Positions 32,903-39,944 of a stretch of 64,000 nucleotides of DNA are shown one piece after another; within the stretch, counting starts at the first letter, position 1; each line of letters starts with the position of its first letter. This DNA comes from Sporomusa acidovorans (GTDB lineage: Bacteria > Bacillota > Negativicutes > Sporomusales > Sporomusaceae): contig NZ_FNAM01000002.1 in the NCBI RefSeq assembly GCF_900101845.1, positions 186,001 to 250,000 of the forward strand, read 5' to 3'. Position numbers and translations under genes: made by a program. The notes below the pieces were generated by a model. The model saw only the letters and a program-made list of their open reading frames with translations. It was not told the origin of the DNA and searched no databases.

Positions 32903-32949
32903 AAAAAGCGCCCCTATGGACAAACGTAGTATCTGTCCATAGGGGCGCT
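32903..32949 (-). terminator. T-box terminator of the ilv-leu operon
   Basis: AGCGCCCCTATGGACA and TGTCCATAGGGGCGCT form a perfect 16-bp stem, followed on the minus strand by TTTTTATTTTT. It directly follows the T-box core at 32957-32970. Confidence 0.9.
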
Positions 32950-33178
32950 CTATATGCGCGGTACCACCCTACTTTGGGCTCATTCAGTCATGAACTTTGC
33001 CATGACTTACCGCATAACGACCGGCACCGCCACTGTCTAGTGCATATTGCTAACCATAATACACAGTTCAACAGTAGAATTCCTGGGCGAGTAGAGCTGT
33101 ATCACCGCACCGGTTCTCACCAACCACCGGCTCTCTGGGCAGGATAGACAAGCCTTGCTCCCAATCATCACTTTCTCA
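32903..33178 (-). promoter_or_regulatory. Leucine T-box riboswitch
   Basis: On the minus strand, Stem I contains AGAGAGCCGGTGGTTGGTGAG and the matching ACCGG arm. The probable specifier is CTC (Leu) at 33094-33096, and the core AGGGTGGTACCGCG lies at 32957-32970, followed by a terminator. TGGT would pair with discriminator A, which suits tRNA-Leu. Uncharged tRNA-Leu should allow read-through into ilvN-ilvC-leuACDB-ilvB. A separate aptamer with its own terminator lies just upstream in the same leader. Confidence 0.92.
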
Positions 33179-33199
33179 GTTATTCGATTAACGGTATAA

Positions 33200-33256
33200 A
33201 AATACTCTGCCAAAAAGTTTCTTTTTTTTAAAAAAAGTAAGAAACTTTCCGCAGAG
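33200..33256 (-). terminator. Terminator of the ykkC-type aptamer ahead of ilvN
   Basis: On the minus strand CTCTGC and AAAGTTTCTT pair with AAGAAACTTT and GCAGAG in one long stem that ends in TATTTTT. Its 5' arm overlaps the 3' end of the aptamer, the usual arrangement for a ligand-controlled terminator. Confidence 0.75.
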
Positions 33257-33352
33257 CCTTTTCTACTCACGGTGTAGTACAGGTTCTCCCCTGTACTCTG
33301 CGTCGCTTGGCCCAGACCTGGACAACCAGCGGAACCCTAGACGCACTTCCTT
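33240..33352 (-). promoter_or_regulatory. ykkC-family riboswitch, probable ppGpp type (subtype 2a)
   Basis: On the minus strand GGAAGTGCGTCTAGGGTTCCG is followed by TCTGGGCCAAGC and ACACCGTG, the ykkC core. The ACACCGTG end differs from the ACACGGAGGGAC end of guanidine-I aptamers. Known biology: subtype 2a senses ppGpp and precedes branched-chain amino acid genes as an ON switch; that context matches here. Assignment of the ligand is inference from motif and neighbours. A near-identical element lies at 35375-35475. Confidence 0.8.
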
Positions 33353-33375
33353 ACGCAAGATGTAATTTTGTATAC

Positions 33376-33404
33376 ATTATGCCAAGACTACTGTATTTTG
33401 TCAA
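33376..33404 (-). promoter_or_regulatory. Sigma-A promoter of the ilv-leu operon leader
   Basis: On the minus strand TTGACA and CATAAT are 17 bases apart, about 25 bases before the aptamer. One transcript would therefore carry the aptamer, its terminator, the T-box and the operon. Confidence 0.75.
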
Positions 33405-33464
33405 GAGGTTTTTTAGGATGATCTTAAATATTTGATACAGAGATAAATGGCTTTACATAATAAA

Positions 33465-33490
33465 GGCCTGCGGATAATTCCGCAGGTCTT
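33465..33490 (-). terminator. Terminator after ACT-domain gene
   Basis: GGCCTGCGG and CCGCAGGTC form a 9-bp stem (one G-U) about 40 bases past the stop of the ACT-domain gene, followed on minus by TTTATTATG. Confidence 0.55.
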
Positions 33491-33524
33491 GGCAGTCTAA
33501 TATTTTTTACCATCCAATCACCTA

Positions 33525-33974
33525 TTACCAATAAAAGTTTGGTACTTTGCCGGACTGTTCCTCGTACGGCTCAGAACTTTGGCTTTCACCGCGAATCAGG
33601 CGTTCGGCCAAAGACAAGTTGTCAACCTTTAGCACAACGCGGGCATGCCCGTCCGCAGTAGTTGCAAAGGCATATACATATTCAATGTTTACGCCTGCGG
33701 AACTCAATTTGCTGACATGTTCAAACAAACTCCCCGGATGATCGGACAATACAATACTGACAACCGGCGTAACCTTTACGGTAAAGCCGGCGCCACGCAG
33801 TATATGCTGCACCTTCTCGGGCTCATTAACAATAAGTCGCAATATACCAAAGTCAGCCGTATCGGCGACAGACATAGCCCGAATATTAATTTCATGAGTA
33901 TTAAGAACCCCTAATACTTCAGCCAACTTGCCAGGCTGGTTTTCAATAAACACTGACAATTGATGAATAATCAT
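33525..33974 (-). CDS. Protein with two ACT domains
   Basis: A 149-residue cytosolic protein made of two ACT domains: IIHQLSVFIENQPGKLAEVLGVL (residues 2-24) and VVSIVLSDHPGSLFEHVSKLSSAGVNIEYVYAF (about 71-103). ACT domains bind amino acids and regulate partner enzymes. It lies 38 bases downstream of a phenylacetate-CoA ligase gene, a pairing seen often in anaerobic Firmicutes, so it probably senses an amino acid for that enzyme. Start ATG at 33974 follows AAGGAGG. Confidence 0.88.
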   Translation of the reverse strand: MIIHQLSVFIENQPGKLAEVLGVLNTHEINIRAMSVADTADFGILRLIVNEPEKVQHILRGAGFTVKVTPVVSIVLSDHPGSLFEHVSKLSSAGVNIEYVYAFATTADGHARVVLKVDNLSLAERLIRGESQSSEPYEEQSGKVPNFYW

Positions 33975-34012
33975 GCTGTTCCTCCTTTTTATTGTCTCTC
34001 ATAAGCTCCCCT

Positions 34013-35317
34013 TTATAACTGCCGTCTATCAATAACCCGTTTGGCTTTGCCTTCACTGCGTTCGATTGTTTTAGGACCGACAAGGCGTACTGTCGCTGAA
34101 ACACTAAGTACACTGGCCAATTCGCTTTTTATTTTAGCCTCCAGTTCTTCGAGGCCACGCACTTCATCGCTAAACATTTCGTCAGTCAATTCGACAAGGA
34201 CTGTCAGGACATCCAGATTGTCCTTACGGTCAACAATGAGCTGATAATGGGGCGAAGTGCTGCCAATACCAAGCAGCACACTTTCCACCTGAGAAGGAAA
34301 CACATTAACACCGCGAATAATCAGCATGTCGTCACTGCGACCCAAAACTTTGCTCATTCTTACCAAAGTCCGGCCGCAGGCACATTTTTCCCGATATAAG
34401 ACGGAAAGATCCCGTGTCCGGTAGCGAATCATCGGCATGCCTTCTTTAGTCAGTGTCGTGAGGACTAATTCTCCTTTTTCGCCGTCAGGCAGCACTTCCC
34501 CTGTCACCGGGTTGATAATTTCCGGATAAAAATGGTCTTCACTGATATGCAGGCCATTTTGTTCCAAACATTCAATCGCCACACCCGGCCCAATAATTTC
34601 ACTTAATCCATAGATATCCACAGCTTTTATGCCAAGTTGGGCCTCGATCTCCTGGCGCATCCGCTCCGTCCAGGGCTCAGCACCGAAGATCCCGGTCCTC
34701 AGCTTGGTTTCCCGGGGGTCAACCCCCATTTCCCGCATCGTCTCGGCAATATAGAGCGCGTAAGAGGGCGTGCAAGCCAGGGCCGTGGTGCCGAAGTCTT
34801 TCATTAACATAATCTGTCTGGCAGTTTTGCCGCTGGATATGGGAATGACGGAAGCGCCTAACAGTTCTGCACCATAATGAATTCCCAGACCGCCGGTAAA
34901 TAAACCATAGCCGTAAGCTACCTGAATACAGGACTGCCTGCTGAGGCCTGCCGCAACCAATGCACGGGCGGCTACTTCCGACCAAATGCCAATATCCCGT
35001 TTGGTGTAGCCGACAACAGTAGGTCTGCCGGTCGTACCGCTGGAGGCATGTACCCGCACAATTTCCGACATGGGTACAGCAAACAGACCGTAAGGATAGT
35101 TGTCACGCATATCCTGCTTAGTGACAAAGGGCAATTTCTTTATGTCGTCTAAAGTGACAATATCCTCCGGCAAAAGACCCATTTCCTGCATTTTGGAACG
35201 ATAAAAGGGCTGCTGCCGGTATAATCTGGCGACAATTTCCTTAAGCCGCCCTGTCTGGAGACTGATCCTCTCCCCACGATCCATTGTTTCCGCCGGTTTG
35301 TTCCAGTATGTGTTCAT
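34013..35317 (-). CDS. paaK: Phenylacetate-CoA ligase family AMP-forming ligase
   Basis: A 434-residue member of the acyl-adenylate ligases. [18 protein letters not shown] (about residues 88-105) is the nucleotide loop; [22 protein letters not shown] and the C-terminal [21 protein letters not shown] complete the PaaK pattern. Such enzymes activate phenylacetate or other aryl/acyl acids to CoA esters. The real substrate is uncertain: the ACT-domain neighbour and a ykkC-type leader shared with the ilv-leu operon suggest a link to amino acid-derived acids. Start ATG at 35317 follows AAAGGGGAG. Confidence 0.88.
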   Translation of the reverse strand: MNTYWNKPAETMDRGERISLQTGRLKEIVARLYRQQPFYRSKMQEMGLLPEDIVTLDDIKKLPFVTKQDMRDNYPYGLFAVPMSEIVRVHASSGTTGRPTVVGYTKRDIGIWSEVAARALVAAGLSRQSCIQVAYGYGLFTGGLGIHYGAELLGASVIPISSGKTARQIMLMKDFGTTALACTPSYALYIAETMREMGVDPRETKLRTGIFGAEPWTERMRQEIEAQLGIKAVDIYGLSEIIGPGVAIECLEQNGLHISEDHFYPEIINPVTGEVLPDGEKGELVLTTLTKEGMPMIRYRTRDLSVLYREKCACGRTLVRMSKVLGRSDDMLIIRGVNVFPSQVESVLLGIGSTSPHYQLIVDRKDNLDVLTVLVELTDEMFSDEVRGLEELEAKIKSELASVLSVSATVRLVGPKTIERSEGKAKRVIDRRQL

Positions 35318-35337
35318 GTCTTACTCCCCTTTCCCAA

Positions 35338-35376
35338 ATAAAAAAAAGCCCGCAAAAAGTCCTTGGAGGAACTTCC
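35338..35376 (-). terminator. Terminator of the ykkC-type leader ahead of paaK
   Basis: On the minus strand AAGTTCC pairs with GGACTT, flanked by AGC/GCT, and runs into eight T just before the paaK ribosome site. Confidence 0.65.
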
Positions 35377-35475
35377 CGCTAGGGTTTTTTATACCCACGG
35401 TGTGACCCGGATGGGCCTTGCGCCGCTCGGTCCAGACACAGCACTATCTGCCGGAACCCTAGGCGCACTTCCGCT
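35375..35475 (-). promoter_or_regulatory. ykkC-family riboswitch, probable ppGpp type, ahead of paaK-ACT
   Basis: On the minus strand GGAAGTGCGCCTAGGGTTCCG, then TCTGGACCGAGCGGCGC, then ACACCGTGGGTA and GCGGGAAGTTCC. The 5' 21-mer and the 3' end match the ilvN-leader copy almost base for base, while the middle helix differs in sequence but can still pair. Same class and probably same ligand as the copy at 33240-33352. Confidence 0.8.
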
Positions 35476-35522
35476 TGCTTATGTATAAACTCTGCAGTTT
35501 TGTATACAGTATATCGTGGATT

Positions 35523-35551
35523 ATCTTACCAGCATGTACGGCCAAAGTCAA
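35523..35551 (-). promoter_or_regulatory. Sigma-A promoter of paaK leader
   Basis: On the minus strand TTGACT and TAAGAT are 17 bases apart, upstream of the aptamer and divergent from methylglyoxal synthase. Confidence 0.65.
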
Positions 35552-35628
35552 GCAATATTTGTCCCACTATGTTAAAATAACATTTTATGGTATGATAAGA
35601 TTACAGATTAATCTTTACGAGGTGAACT

Positions 35629-36003
35629 ATGAAAACGATTGCACTTATTGCGCATGACCGCAAGAAAGAGGAAATGCTTAACTTTGTCCTGGAAAACAAA
35701 GAGCAATTGGCACACTATGAACTAATCGCCACAGCAACTACGGGAAAAATCATTAAAGAGAACGCCGGTCTCAGTGTCACCACTTTTTTATCCGGCCCAC
35801 TTGGCGGCGATCAGCAAATTGGCTCCCGTGTCGCCTGCCAAAAGGTTGACATTGTCATCTTTTTACGCGACCCCTTGACCGCCCAGCCCCATGAACCGGA
35901 TATTACCGCCCTCCTTAGAATTTGCGATGTGCACAATATCCCGGTAGCCACCAACGCCTCAACCGCAAGATTAGTATTACAGGCTGTAGCTAAAAAAGAA
36001 TAG
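35629..36003 (+). CDS. mgsA: Methylglyoxal synthase
   Basis: A 124-residue enzyme converting dihydroxyacetone phosphate to methylglyoxal and phosphate, a bypass of lower glycolysis. [14 protein letters not shown] opens the protein with the conserved His (residue 9); [20 protein letters not shown] and [14 protein letters not shown] carry the phosphate-binding and catalytic Asp/His residues. Length is slightly below E. coli MgsA. Start ATG at 35629 follows CGAGGTG. It stands alone and ends at a terminator. Confidence 0.95.
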   Translation: MKTIALIAHDRKKEEMLNFVLENKEQLAHYELIATATTGKIIKENAGLSVTTFLSGPLGGDQQIGSRVACQKVDIVIFLRDPLTAQPHEPDITALLRICDVHNIPVATNASTARLVLQAVAKKE

Positions 36004-36017
36004 TCCATGTTTTTCAG

Positions 36018-36058
36018 GACCTCCGCTCACGGCGACCAGCCTAAGCGGAGGTCTTTTA
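36018..36058 (+). terminator. Terminator of mgsA
   Basis: GACCTCCGCT and AGCGGAGGTC form a perfect 10-bp stem followed by TTTTATT, 15 bases past the stop. Confidence 0.85.
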
Positions 36059-36152
36059 TTGCTTTGGCAAATATATATTGTTTACATAATTATTGCGTTA
36101 TGATATTATGTAAAGGTATTGTAACGATCATGAACAGCGAAGGAGGGCGTAT

Positions 36153-36791
36153 ATGAAACGCTATACCCGTGAGATTACTTTAGTCCTGCTCGTTGCCGTT
36201 TTTACAACGCTCTTTATGCCGGCGGCACCTGCTCAGGCATTCTCACTTTCAGATCTTACCGGAACTTCCAGTCAAAACAGCGGCGGCTCCAGCAGCTTAC
36301 TCAATATTTTGCTGGCACTTTTACTGGGCAAAGTACTCGGTACGTCAAATAACAGTTCTACCGACATGTCCCCGGCATTGGGATCCGGCACCGGCTCAAA
36401 AACGGTTGACAATACCGGGACAAAAGGAGCCCAACTGATCCAAACCGCCCAAAAATATATGGGAGTGCCCTATGTTTGGGGCGGCGATACGCCGGATGGC
36501 TGGGACTGCTCCGGTTATACCCAATATGTCATGAAGGAAAATGGAATCACCATTCCCCGGACAGCTGCCGAACAGTATAATACCGGAACGCCTGTGAATA
36601 AAAGCGATCTAAAGATCGGTGACTTAGTATTTTTCACAACCTATAAGCCAGGGGCCTCCCATGTTGGCTTTTACATGGGCGACGGCAACTTTATTCATGC
36701 CAGCTCAGCTGCCAAACAAGTAACCATTAATTCACTCTCTGAAACGTATTATGACGAACATTATATCGGCGCCCGTCGCTATATACAATAA
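36153..36791 (+). CDS. Secreted NlpC/P60 peptidoglycan endopeptidase
   Basis: A 212-residue exported hydrolase. A signal peptide (residues 1-29, cleavage near PAQA-F) is followed by a Ser/Gly-rich linker and an NlpC/P60 domain (about 90-212). The catalytic Cys119 is in DGWDCSGYTQ, His170 in PGASHVGFYMG and the third polar residue His182 in FIHASS. These enzymes cut D-Glu to diamino acid bonds in wall peptides. No SH3 or LysM binding domain is present, so it is a minimal form. Start ATG follows GAAGGAGGG. Confidence 0.92.
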   Translation: MKRYTREITLVLLVAVFTTLFMPAAPAQAFSLSDLTGTSSQNSGGSSSLLNILLALLLGKVLGTSNNSSTDMSPALGSGTGSKTVDNTGTKGAQLIQTAQKYMGVPYVWGGDTPDGWDCSGYTQYVMKENGITIPRTAAEQYNTGTPVNKSDLKIGDLVFFTTYKPGASHVGFYMGDGNFIHASSAAKQVTINSLSETYYDEHYIGARRYIQ

Positions 36792-36838
36792 GAATTAAAA
36801 TCCGGCTGTCCTTAAGCCGGTGTCGATACCACAACAAG

Positions 36839-36868
36839 GAGCCATCCCGAAGCGGACGGCTCTTTGTT
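36839..36868. terminator. Shared terminator between nlpC-like gene and convergent small gene
   Basis: GAGCCATCC and GGACGGCTC form a 9-bp stem followed by TTTGTTATT on plus; the convergent gene's stop codon abuts it. Confidence 0.65.
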
Positions 36869-37142
36869 ATTCTATAGTTTGTACCGACGGATTAAGCGCG
36901 AAAAACTGTTGTACGATTTCCTGAATATCGGCCGGCAGCCCCAATTGGTTAAAATTATTTAATACGGCCGTCTTCAGTGCCTGTAAATCCCCCGGACTTA
37001 CAACAATGGTATTAGTAGTCGGTATTGCCGTTCCGTTATCAACAATAACCACTGTGCTTGTCGGGTCCATAAGCGCAGGTAGATTGTTATAAATAAATGT
37101 TACCAGCACATCTTGAAAATCCGGCTTAATTGCCGCAAACAC
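36867..37142 (-). CDS. Hypothetical protein, 91 aa
   Basis: A 91-residue protein with no recognised family. It is neutral to acidic, with a predicted helix near DLQALKTAVLNNFNQLG and two short hydrophobic strands (STVVIVDNG, TNTIVVSPG). There is no membrane segment. AAGGGAGG overlaps the GTG used as start at 37142, so translation may really begin a few codons later (for example the ATT at codon 5). It converges with the NlpC/P60 gene and shares its terminator. Confidence 0.55.
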   Translation of the reverse strand: MFAAIKPDFQDVLVTFIYNNLPALMDPTSTVVIVDNGTAIPTTNTIVVSPGDLQALKTAVLNNFNQLGLPADIQEIVQQFFALNPSVQTIE

Positions 37143-37195
37143 CTCCCTTGTTTTTTCTCATTATATGCGATTAAGGAAAGAGAAAGTAATAATTG

Positions 37196-37885
37196 TCACC
37201 AGAAAGTACGCGGCATAAAGCGTTCCAGTGCCCAGACAGGATTTCCCATGCAGTCTAATTTTCCGATCTTTTGGGCAATTTCCGCTACGGCAGAAGTAGC
37301 GATCACCGGTACACCAAGGCGTCTAGCAGCCTCAGTCACCCCTTCGGCTCCGCGCTGCACCAATTCCACAGTGGTTTCTTCCGCCATGTGTGTATTATTA
37401 AGTACAGTATCCACCCTTCCCAGGGTTTCGACATACTCTAAAATATTGTCCACGGTAGAGGTAAACGGACGCGACATATTAAGTACTGCAATAATTTTCA
37501 GATAAGGATTCTCAAACGCACCCTCGATTAAATTAAAAATCTTAGCCCCATGTACACCATAGCCGACATCCATGATAATATTGCCTTGGCGCCGGAGCAC
37601 CCAGCGCATGGACGCTTTTATTACATTACCGGCCTCGCCTAAACCGGTCGTATCCCGCGTTTCCCAGGCTACTACATCAATTCCCAGATTCTCCAGTTCC
37701 CGTTTGATCGGTCGCAACGTGTAGCACGGTTCAACCGTGTCCAGGTCAACAATGGTTACCGCTAAACCCTGCCTTTGTAAATAAACGGCCCGGTTAACGG
37801 CATTTTCACTCTTACCACTGGCATATTCGCCGACATAAGCTTCAATAATGGGAGGTGTTTGTTCTGCTGCTCTTATGGTTTCCAA
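37196..37885 (-). CDS. P-loop NTPase, MinD/ParA-like hypothetical protein
   Basis: A 229-residue protein with a Walker A loop in YVGEYASGKSENAVNRA (residues 17-33), VTIVDLDTVEPCYTLRP resembling the switch region of SIMIBI-class NTPases, and a Walker B-like strand IIMDVGYGVHG. The C-terminal half has helices but no known domain. It lies next to bofA and the recR block on the same strand. The nucleotide-binding fold is well supported; the cellular role is not known. Start ATG at 37885 follows CAAGGAG. Confidence 0.7.
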   Translation of the reverse strand: METIRAAEQTPPIIEAYVGEYASGKSENAVNRAVYLQRQGLAVTIVDLDTVEPCYTLRPIKRELENLGIDVVAWETRDTTGLGEAGNVIKASMRWVLRRQGNIIMDVGYGVHGAKIFNLIEGAFENPYLKIIAVLNMSRPFTSTVDNILEYVETLGRVDTVLNNTHMAEETTVELVQRGAEGVTEAARRLGVPVIATSAVAEIAQKIGKLDCMGNPVWALERFMPRTFW

Positions 37886-37924
37886 GCGTTACACTCCTTG
37901 TTGTGCTGTGTCTGTTCATTTTAA

Positions 37925-37953
37925 AAAAGACTTGGCTTTATGCCAAGTCTTTT
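37925..37953 (-). terminator. Terminator after bofA (bidirectional)
   Basis: AAAAGACTTGGC and GCCAAGTCTTTT form a perfect 12-bp stem with a 5-base loop, directly before the bofA stop on the minus strand. Confidence 0.8.
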
Positions 37954-37955
37954 CT

Positions 37956-38240
37956 TTAATTAATAAATATTTTAAACAAAATCAGCAAAATAACTCCCGG
38001 TAAACCCAAAAAACCGGCAACAAGCGCAGTGATTGGATTGATGCCAATTGTAAAGCCGAAATAAGTTCCGACAAAATTAACCGCCCAAAGCATAACGCCG
38101 CCCACAAGACCGTTATATATCAATTTAAATACCAGTCTGATCGGCATTGTCAGCATACGGCCAATTAGATAAATTAAAATAATCCCAAATACATAGGCAA
38201 TAATTACATTAAATTCTAAACCTGCCGGCAATAATCCCAT
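37956..38240 (-). CDS. bofA: BofA-family pro-sigma-K processing inhibitor
   Basis: A 94-residue membrane protein with two to three hydrophobic helices. The C-terminal GINPITALVAGFLGLPGVILLI is the BofA signature. In Bacillus, BofA holds the SpoIVFB protease inactive at the forespore membrane until engulfment is complete, so its presence indicates sporulation ability. Start ATG at 38240 follows GAGGAGGAAC. It follows the small yaaL-like genes and recR, the order known from other Firmicutes. Confidence 0.88.
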   Translation of the reverse strand: MGLLPAGLEFNVIIAYVFGIILIYLIGRMLTMPIRLVFKLIYNGLVGGVMLWAVNFVGTYFGFTIGINPITALVAGFLGLPGVILLILFKIFIN

Positions 38241-38287
38241 TCTTGTTCCTCCTCTGTCACATAACCTTTCTCCTCAATTTTACCACG

Positions 38288-38587
38288 TTAAAATACCTGG
38301 CGTATAGTCCCTTCTGCTTCAGTAATTTCCGCCATGCTGATTCCCTGTGGATGCCGAAAGCCCTCTTGCCGTGCTTTTTTCAATAAATACATATATCTGC
38401 GTTCATATGCTTTGATCAGGAATATGGAATAGTCGATTAAATCAGGGTCAGTTACTGTCCGATAGTACCTTTGGGCAGCTATCCAGTCCAGCCGGGCTTG
38501 GTCTATTAAATCGGCCATGTTAATCTTAATTTTCGCACAAGGTTGCTCGGTATCCCAAAGTCCCAACAGTCTTCGCCATGCGACCAT
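38288..38587 (-). CDS. DUF2508 (YaaL-like) family protein
   Basis: A 99-residue soluble, helical protein. The core DLIDQARLDWIAAQRYYRTVTDPDLIDYSIFLIKAYERRYMYLLKKA (about residues 26-72, given by its ends) matches the DUF2508/YaaL family found downstream of recR. Function unknown. It is one of two copies here, sharing A-Q-x-Y-Y and D-x-D-L-I-D-Y motifs with the next gene upstream. Start ATG at 38587 follows TTGGAGGGA. Confidence 0.8.
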   Translation of the reverse strand: MVAWRRLLGLWDTEQPCAKIKINMADLIDQARLDWIAAQRYYRTVTDPDLIDYSIFLIKAYERRYMYLLKKARQEGFRHPQGISMAEITEAEGTIRQVF

Positions 38588-38653
38588 GTTAATCCCTCCA
38601 ACATAATACTGTACTTGCTATCACAGTATATGCGGGCCAGTCCAAAATAATGA

Positions 38654-38680
38654 AAAATACCGGACAAAATCCGGTATTTT
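38654..38680 (-). terminator. Terminator between the two yaaL-like genes
   Basis: AAAATACCGGA and TCCGGTATTTT form an 11-bp stem followed by T on minus, placed 11 bases past the stop of the upstream copy, so the second copy may need its own promoter. Confidence 0.75.
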
Positions 38681-38690
38681 CAGGGCACAT

Positions 38691-38945
38691 TTAATGAAAT
38701 GGTGAAGAACGGAGTCCCTCATGGCGAGCGCGTTTTAGCAGATAGATATATTTTTTTTCTGCAGCCTGAATATGATACGTCGCATAATCAATCAAATCTG
38801 CATCAGATACATTATTGTAATAATTTTGGGCGCTCAGCCATTCGTGTCTTGCCTGTTCCAGTTGTTCTCTCAAGGGTGGGCATTTGGTCGCAGGCATATC
38901 TTTATGGAGCAATGTACTAAAAAAATTCGTTAGCGTTGTTTTCAT
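38691..38945 (-). CDS. DUF2508 (YaaL-like) family protein, upstream copy
   Basis: An 84-residue paralogue of the next gene, with LEQARHEWLSAQNYYNNVSDADLIDYATYHIQAAEKKYIYLLKRARHEG as the family core (about residues 27-75). ATG at 38945 was chosen for GGGGGAG five bases upstream rather than a longer frame starting at 38996, which would overlap recR's end region. It lies just downstream of recR, the usual yaaL position. Confidence 0.8.
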   Translation of the reverse strand: MKTTLTNFFSTLLHKDMPATKCPPLREQLEQARHEWLSAQNYYNNVSDADLIDYATYHIQAAEKKYIYLLKRARHEGLRSSPFH

Positions 38946-38997
38946 GCACATCTCCCCCTGCTTACAGTATTTCCATAAACAGGCGGGATCAAACATG

Positions 38998-39591
38998 CTA
39001 CATTTCCCGACGGTTTTCCAAAGCCTTAGATAAAGTCACTTCATCTGCGTATTCCAGATCGCCGCCGACCGGTAAACCGTGGGCAATACGGGTAACCTTG
39101 ACCCCTAAAGGTTTTAAGAGTTTGGCAATATACATGGCTGTAGCTTCACCCTCGACATTGGGATTTGTCGCCATAATAACCTCTTGGACTCCCTGCCCGA
39201 CCCGGTCGAGCAGTTCCTTGATTTTAATTTCATCAGGGCCGATGCCCTCAAGCGGCGACAAAGAGCCGTGCAGCACATGGTACAAGCCCTTAAATTCGCG
39301 GGTACGTTCCATGGCGGTTACATCTTTGGGATCCTCCACCACACATACCACGGAACGGTCCCGTCCCTCGGACCGGCAGATCTGACAAGGGTCAGTATCG
39401 GTTAGGTCAAAGCAGATTGAACAATAGCCCACTCGCTTCTTGGCCTCAACAATGGTCTGAGCCAGCGCCGTCACCTGGCTGGTATCCATCTTGAGGACGT
39501 GATAAGCAAGCCGGGCTGCAGATTTCGGCCCAATGCCCGGCAAACGGCGAAACTGCTCAACCAGCCTGGCAATAGGCGCAATATAGCTCAT
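38998..39591 (-). CDS. recR: Recombination mediator protein RecR
   Basis: A 197-residue protein that loads RecA with RecF/RecO during gap repair. The N-terminal helix-hairpin-helix ([19 protein letters not shown]), zinc finger ([17 protein letters not shown], about residues 56-72) and TOPRIM domain ([16 protein letters not shown]...[14 protein letters not shown]) are all intact and in normal order. It starts 3 bases after the ybaB stop and is probably cotranscribed with ybaB and dnaX. Confidence 0.97.
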   Translation of the reverse strand: MSYIAPIARLVEQFRRLPGIGPKSAARLAYHVLKMDTSQVTALAQTIVEAKKRVGYCSICFDLTDTDPCQICRSEGRDRSVVCVVEDPKDVTAMERTREFKGLYHVLHGSLSPLEGIGPDEIKIKELLDRVGQGVQEVIMATNPNVEGEATAMYIAKLLKPLGVKVTRIAHGLPVGGDLEYADEVTLSKALENRREM

Positions 39592-39594
39592 TGC

Positions 39595-39921
39595 TTAAAA
39601 CATTCCTGGCGGCAAGTTAAGACCACCGGTCAGTTTGCCCATTTCCTGAGACATCATATCATCCACTTTACTCATCGCCTCATTGACAGCAGCCGTTACC
39701 AGATCCTCCAGCATTTCCACATCGTCAGGATCAACTGCCGAAGGCGAAATTTTGATAGACTGAACCTTCTTTTCGCCGGTAACAACAACTTTTACTGCTC
39801 CGCCCCCCGTAGATACTTCGATGGTTCGGGCTTTCAGTTCTTCCTGCAGTTTGGCCATATCAGCCTGAAGCTTTTGTACCTTTTTCATCATTCCAGCCAT
39901 ATTTCCCATATTACCAAACAT
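39595..39921 (-). CDS. YbaB/EbfC nucleoid-associated protein
   Basis: A 108-residue DNA-binding protein. MGNMAGMMKKVQKLQADMAKLQEEL begins the coiled N-terminal helix, and the remainder (KISPSAVDPDDVEMLEDLVTAAVNEA) matches the family. It binds DNA as a tweezer-like dimer and is nearly always encoded between dnaX and recR, as here. Start ATG follows TAGGAGG. Confidence 0.95.
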   Translation of the reverse strand: MFGNMGNMAGMMKKVQKLQADMAKLQEELKARTIEVSTGGGAVKVVVTGEKKVQSIKISPSAVDPDDVEMLEDLVTAAVNEAMSKVDDMMSQEMGKLTGGLNLPPGMF

Positions 39922-39944
39922 GTGAATTAACCTCCTAAATAAAT

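Noticed and set aside
33037-33270. A 77-codon minus-strand frame in the ilvN leader
   Set aside because: It lies across the T-box and aptamer structures; conserved RNA motifs explain the sequence. A leader peptide was considered but no regulatory codon run was seen.
33240-33352. Guanidine-I riboswitch assignment for the ykkC-like elements
   Set aside because: The 3' core reads ACACCGTG instead of the guanidine-type ACACGGAGGGAC, and the genes are amino acid biosynthetic rather than guanidine exporters or carboxylases.
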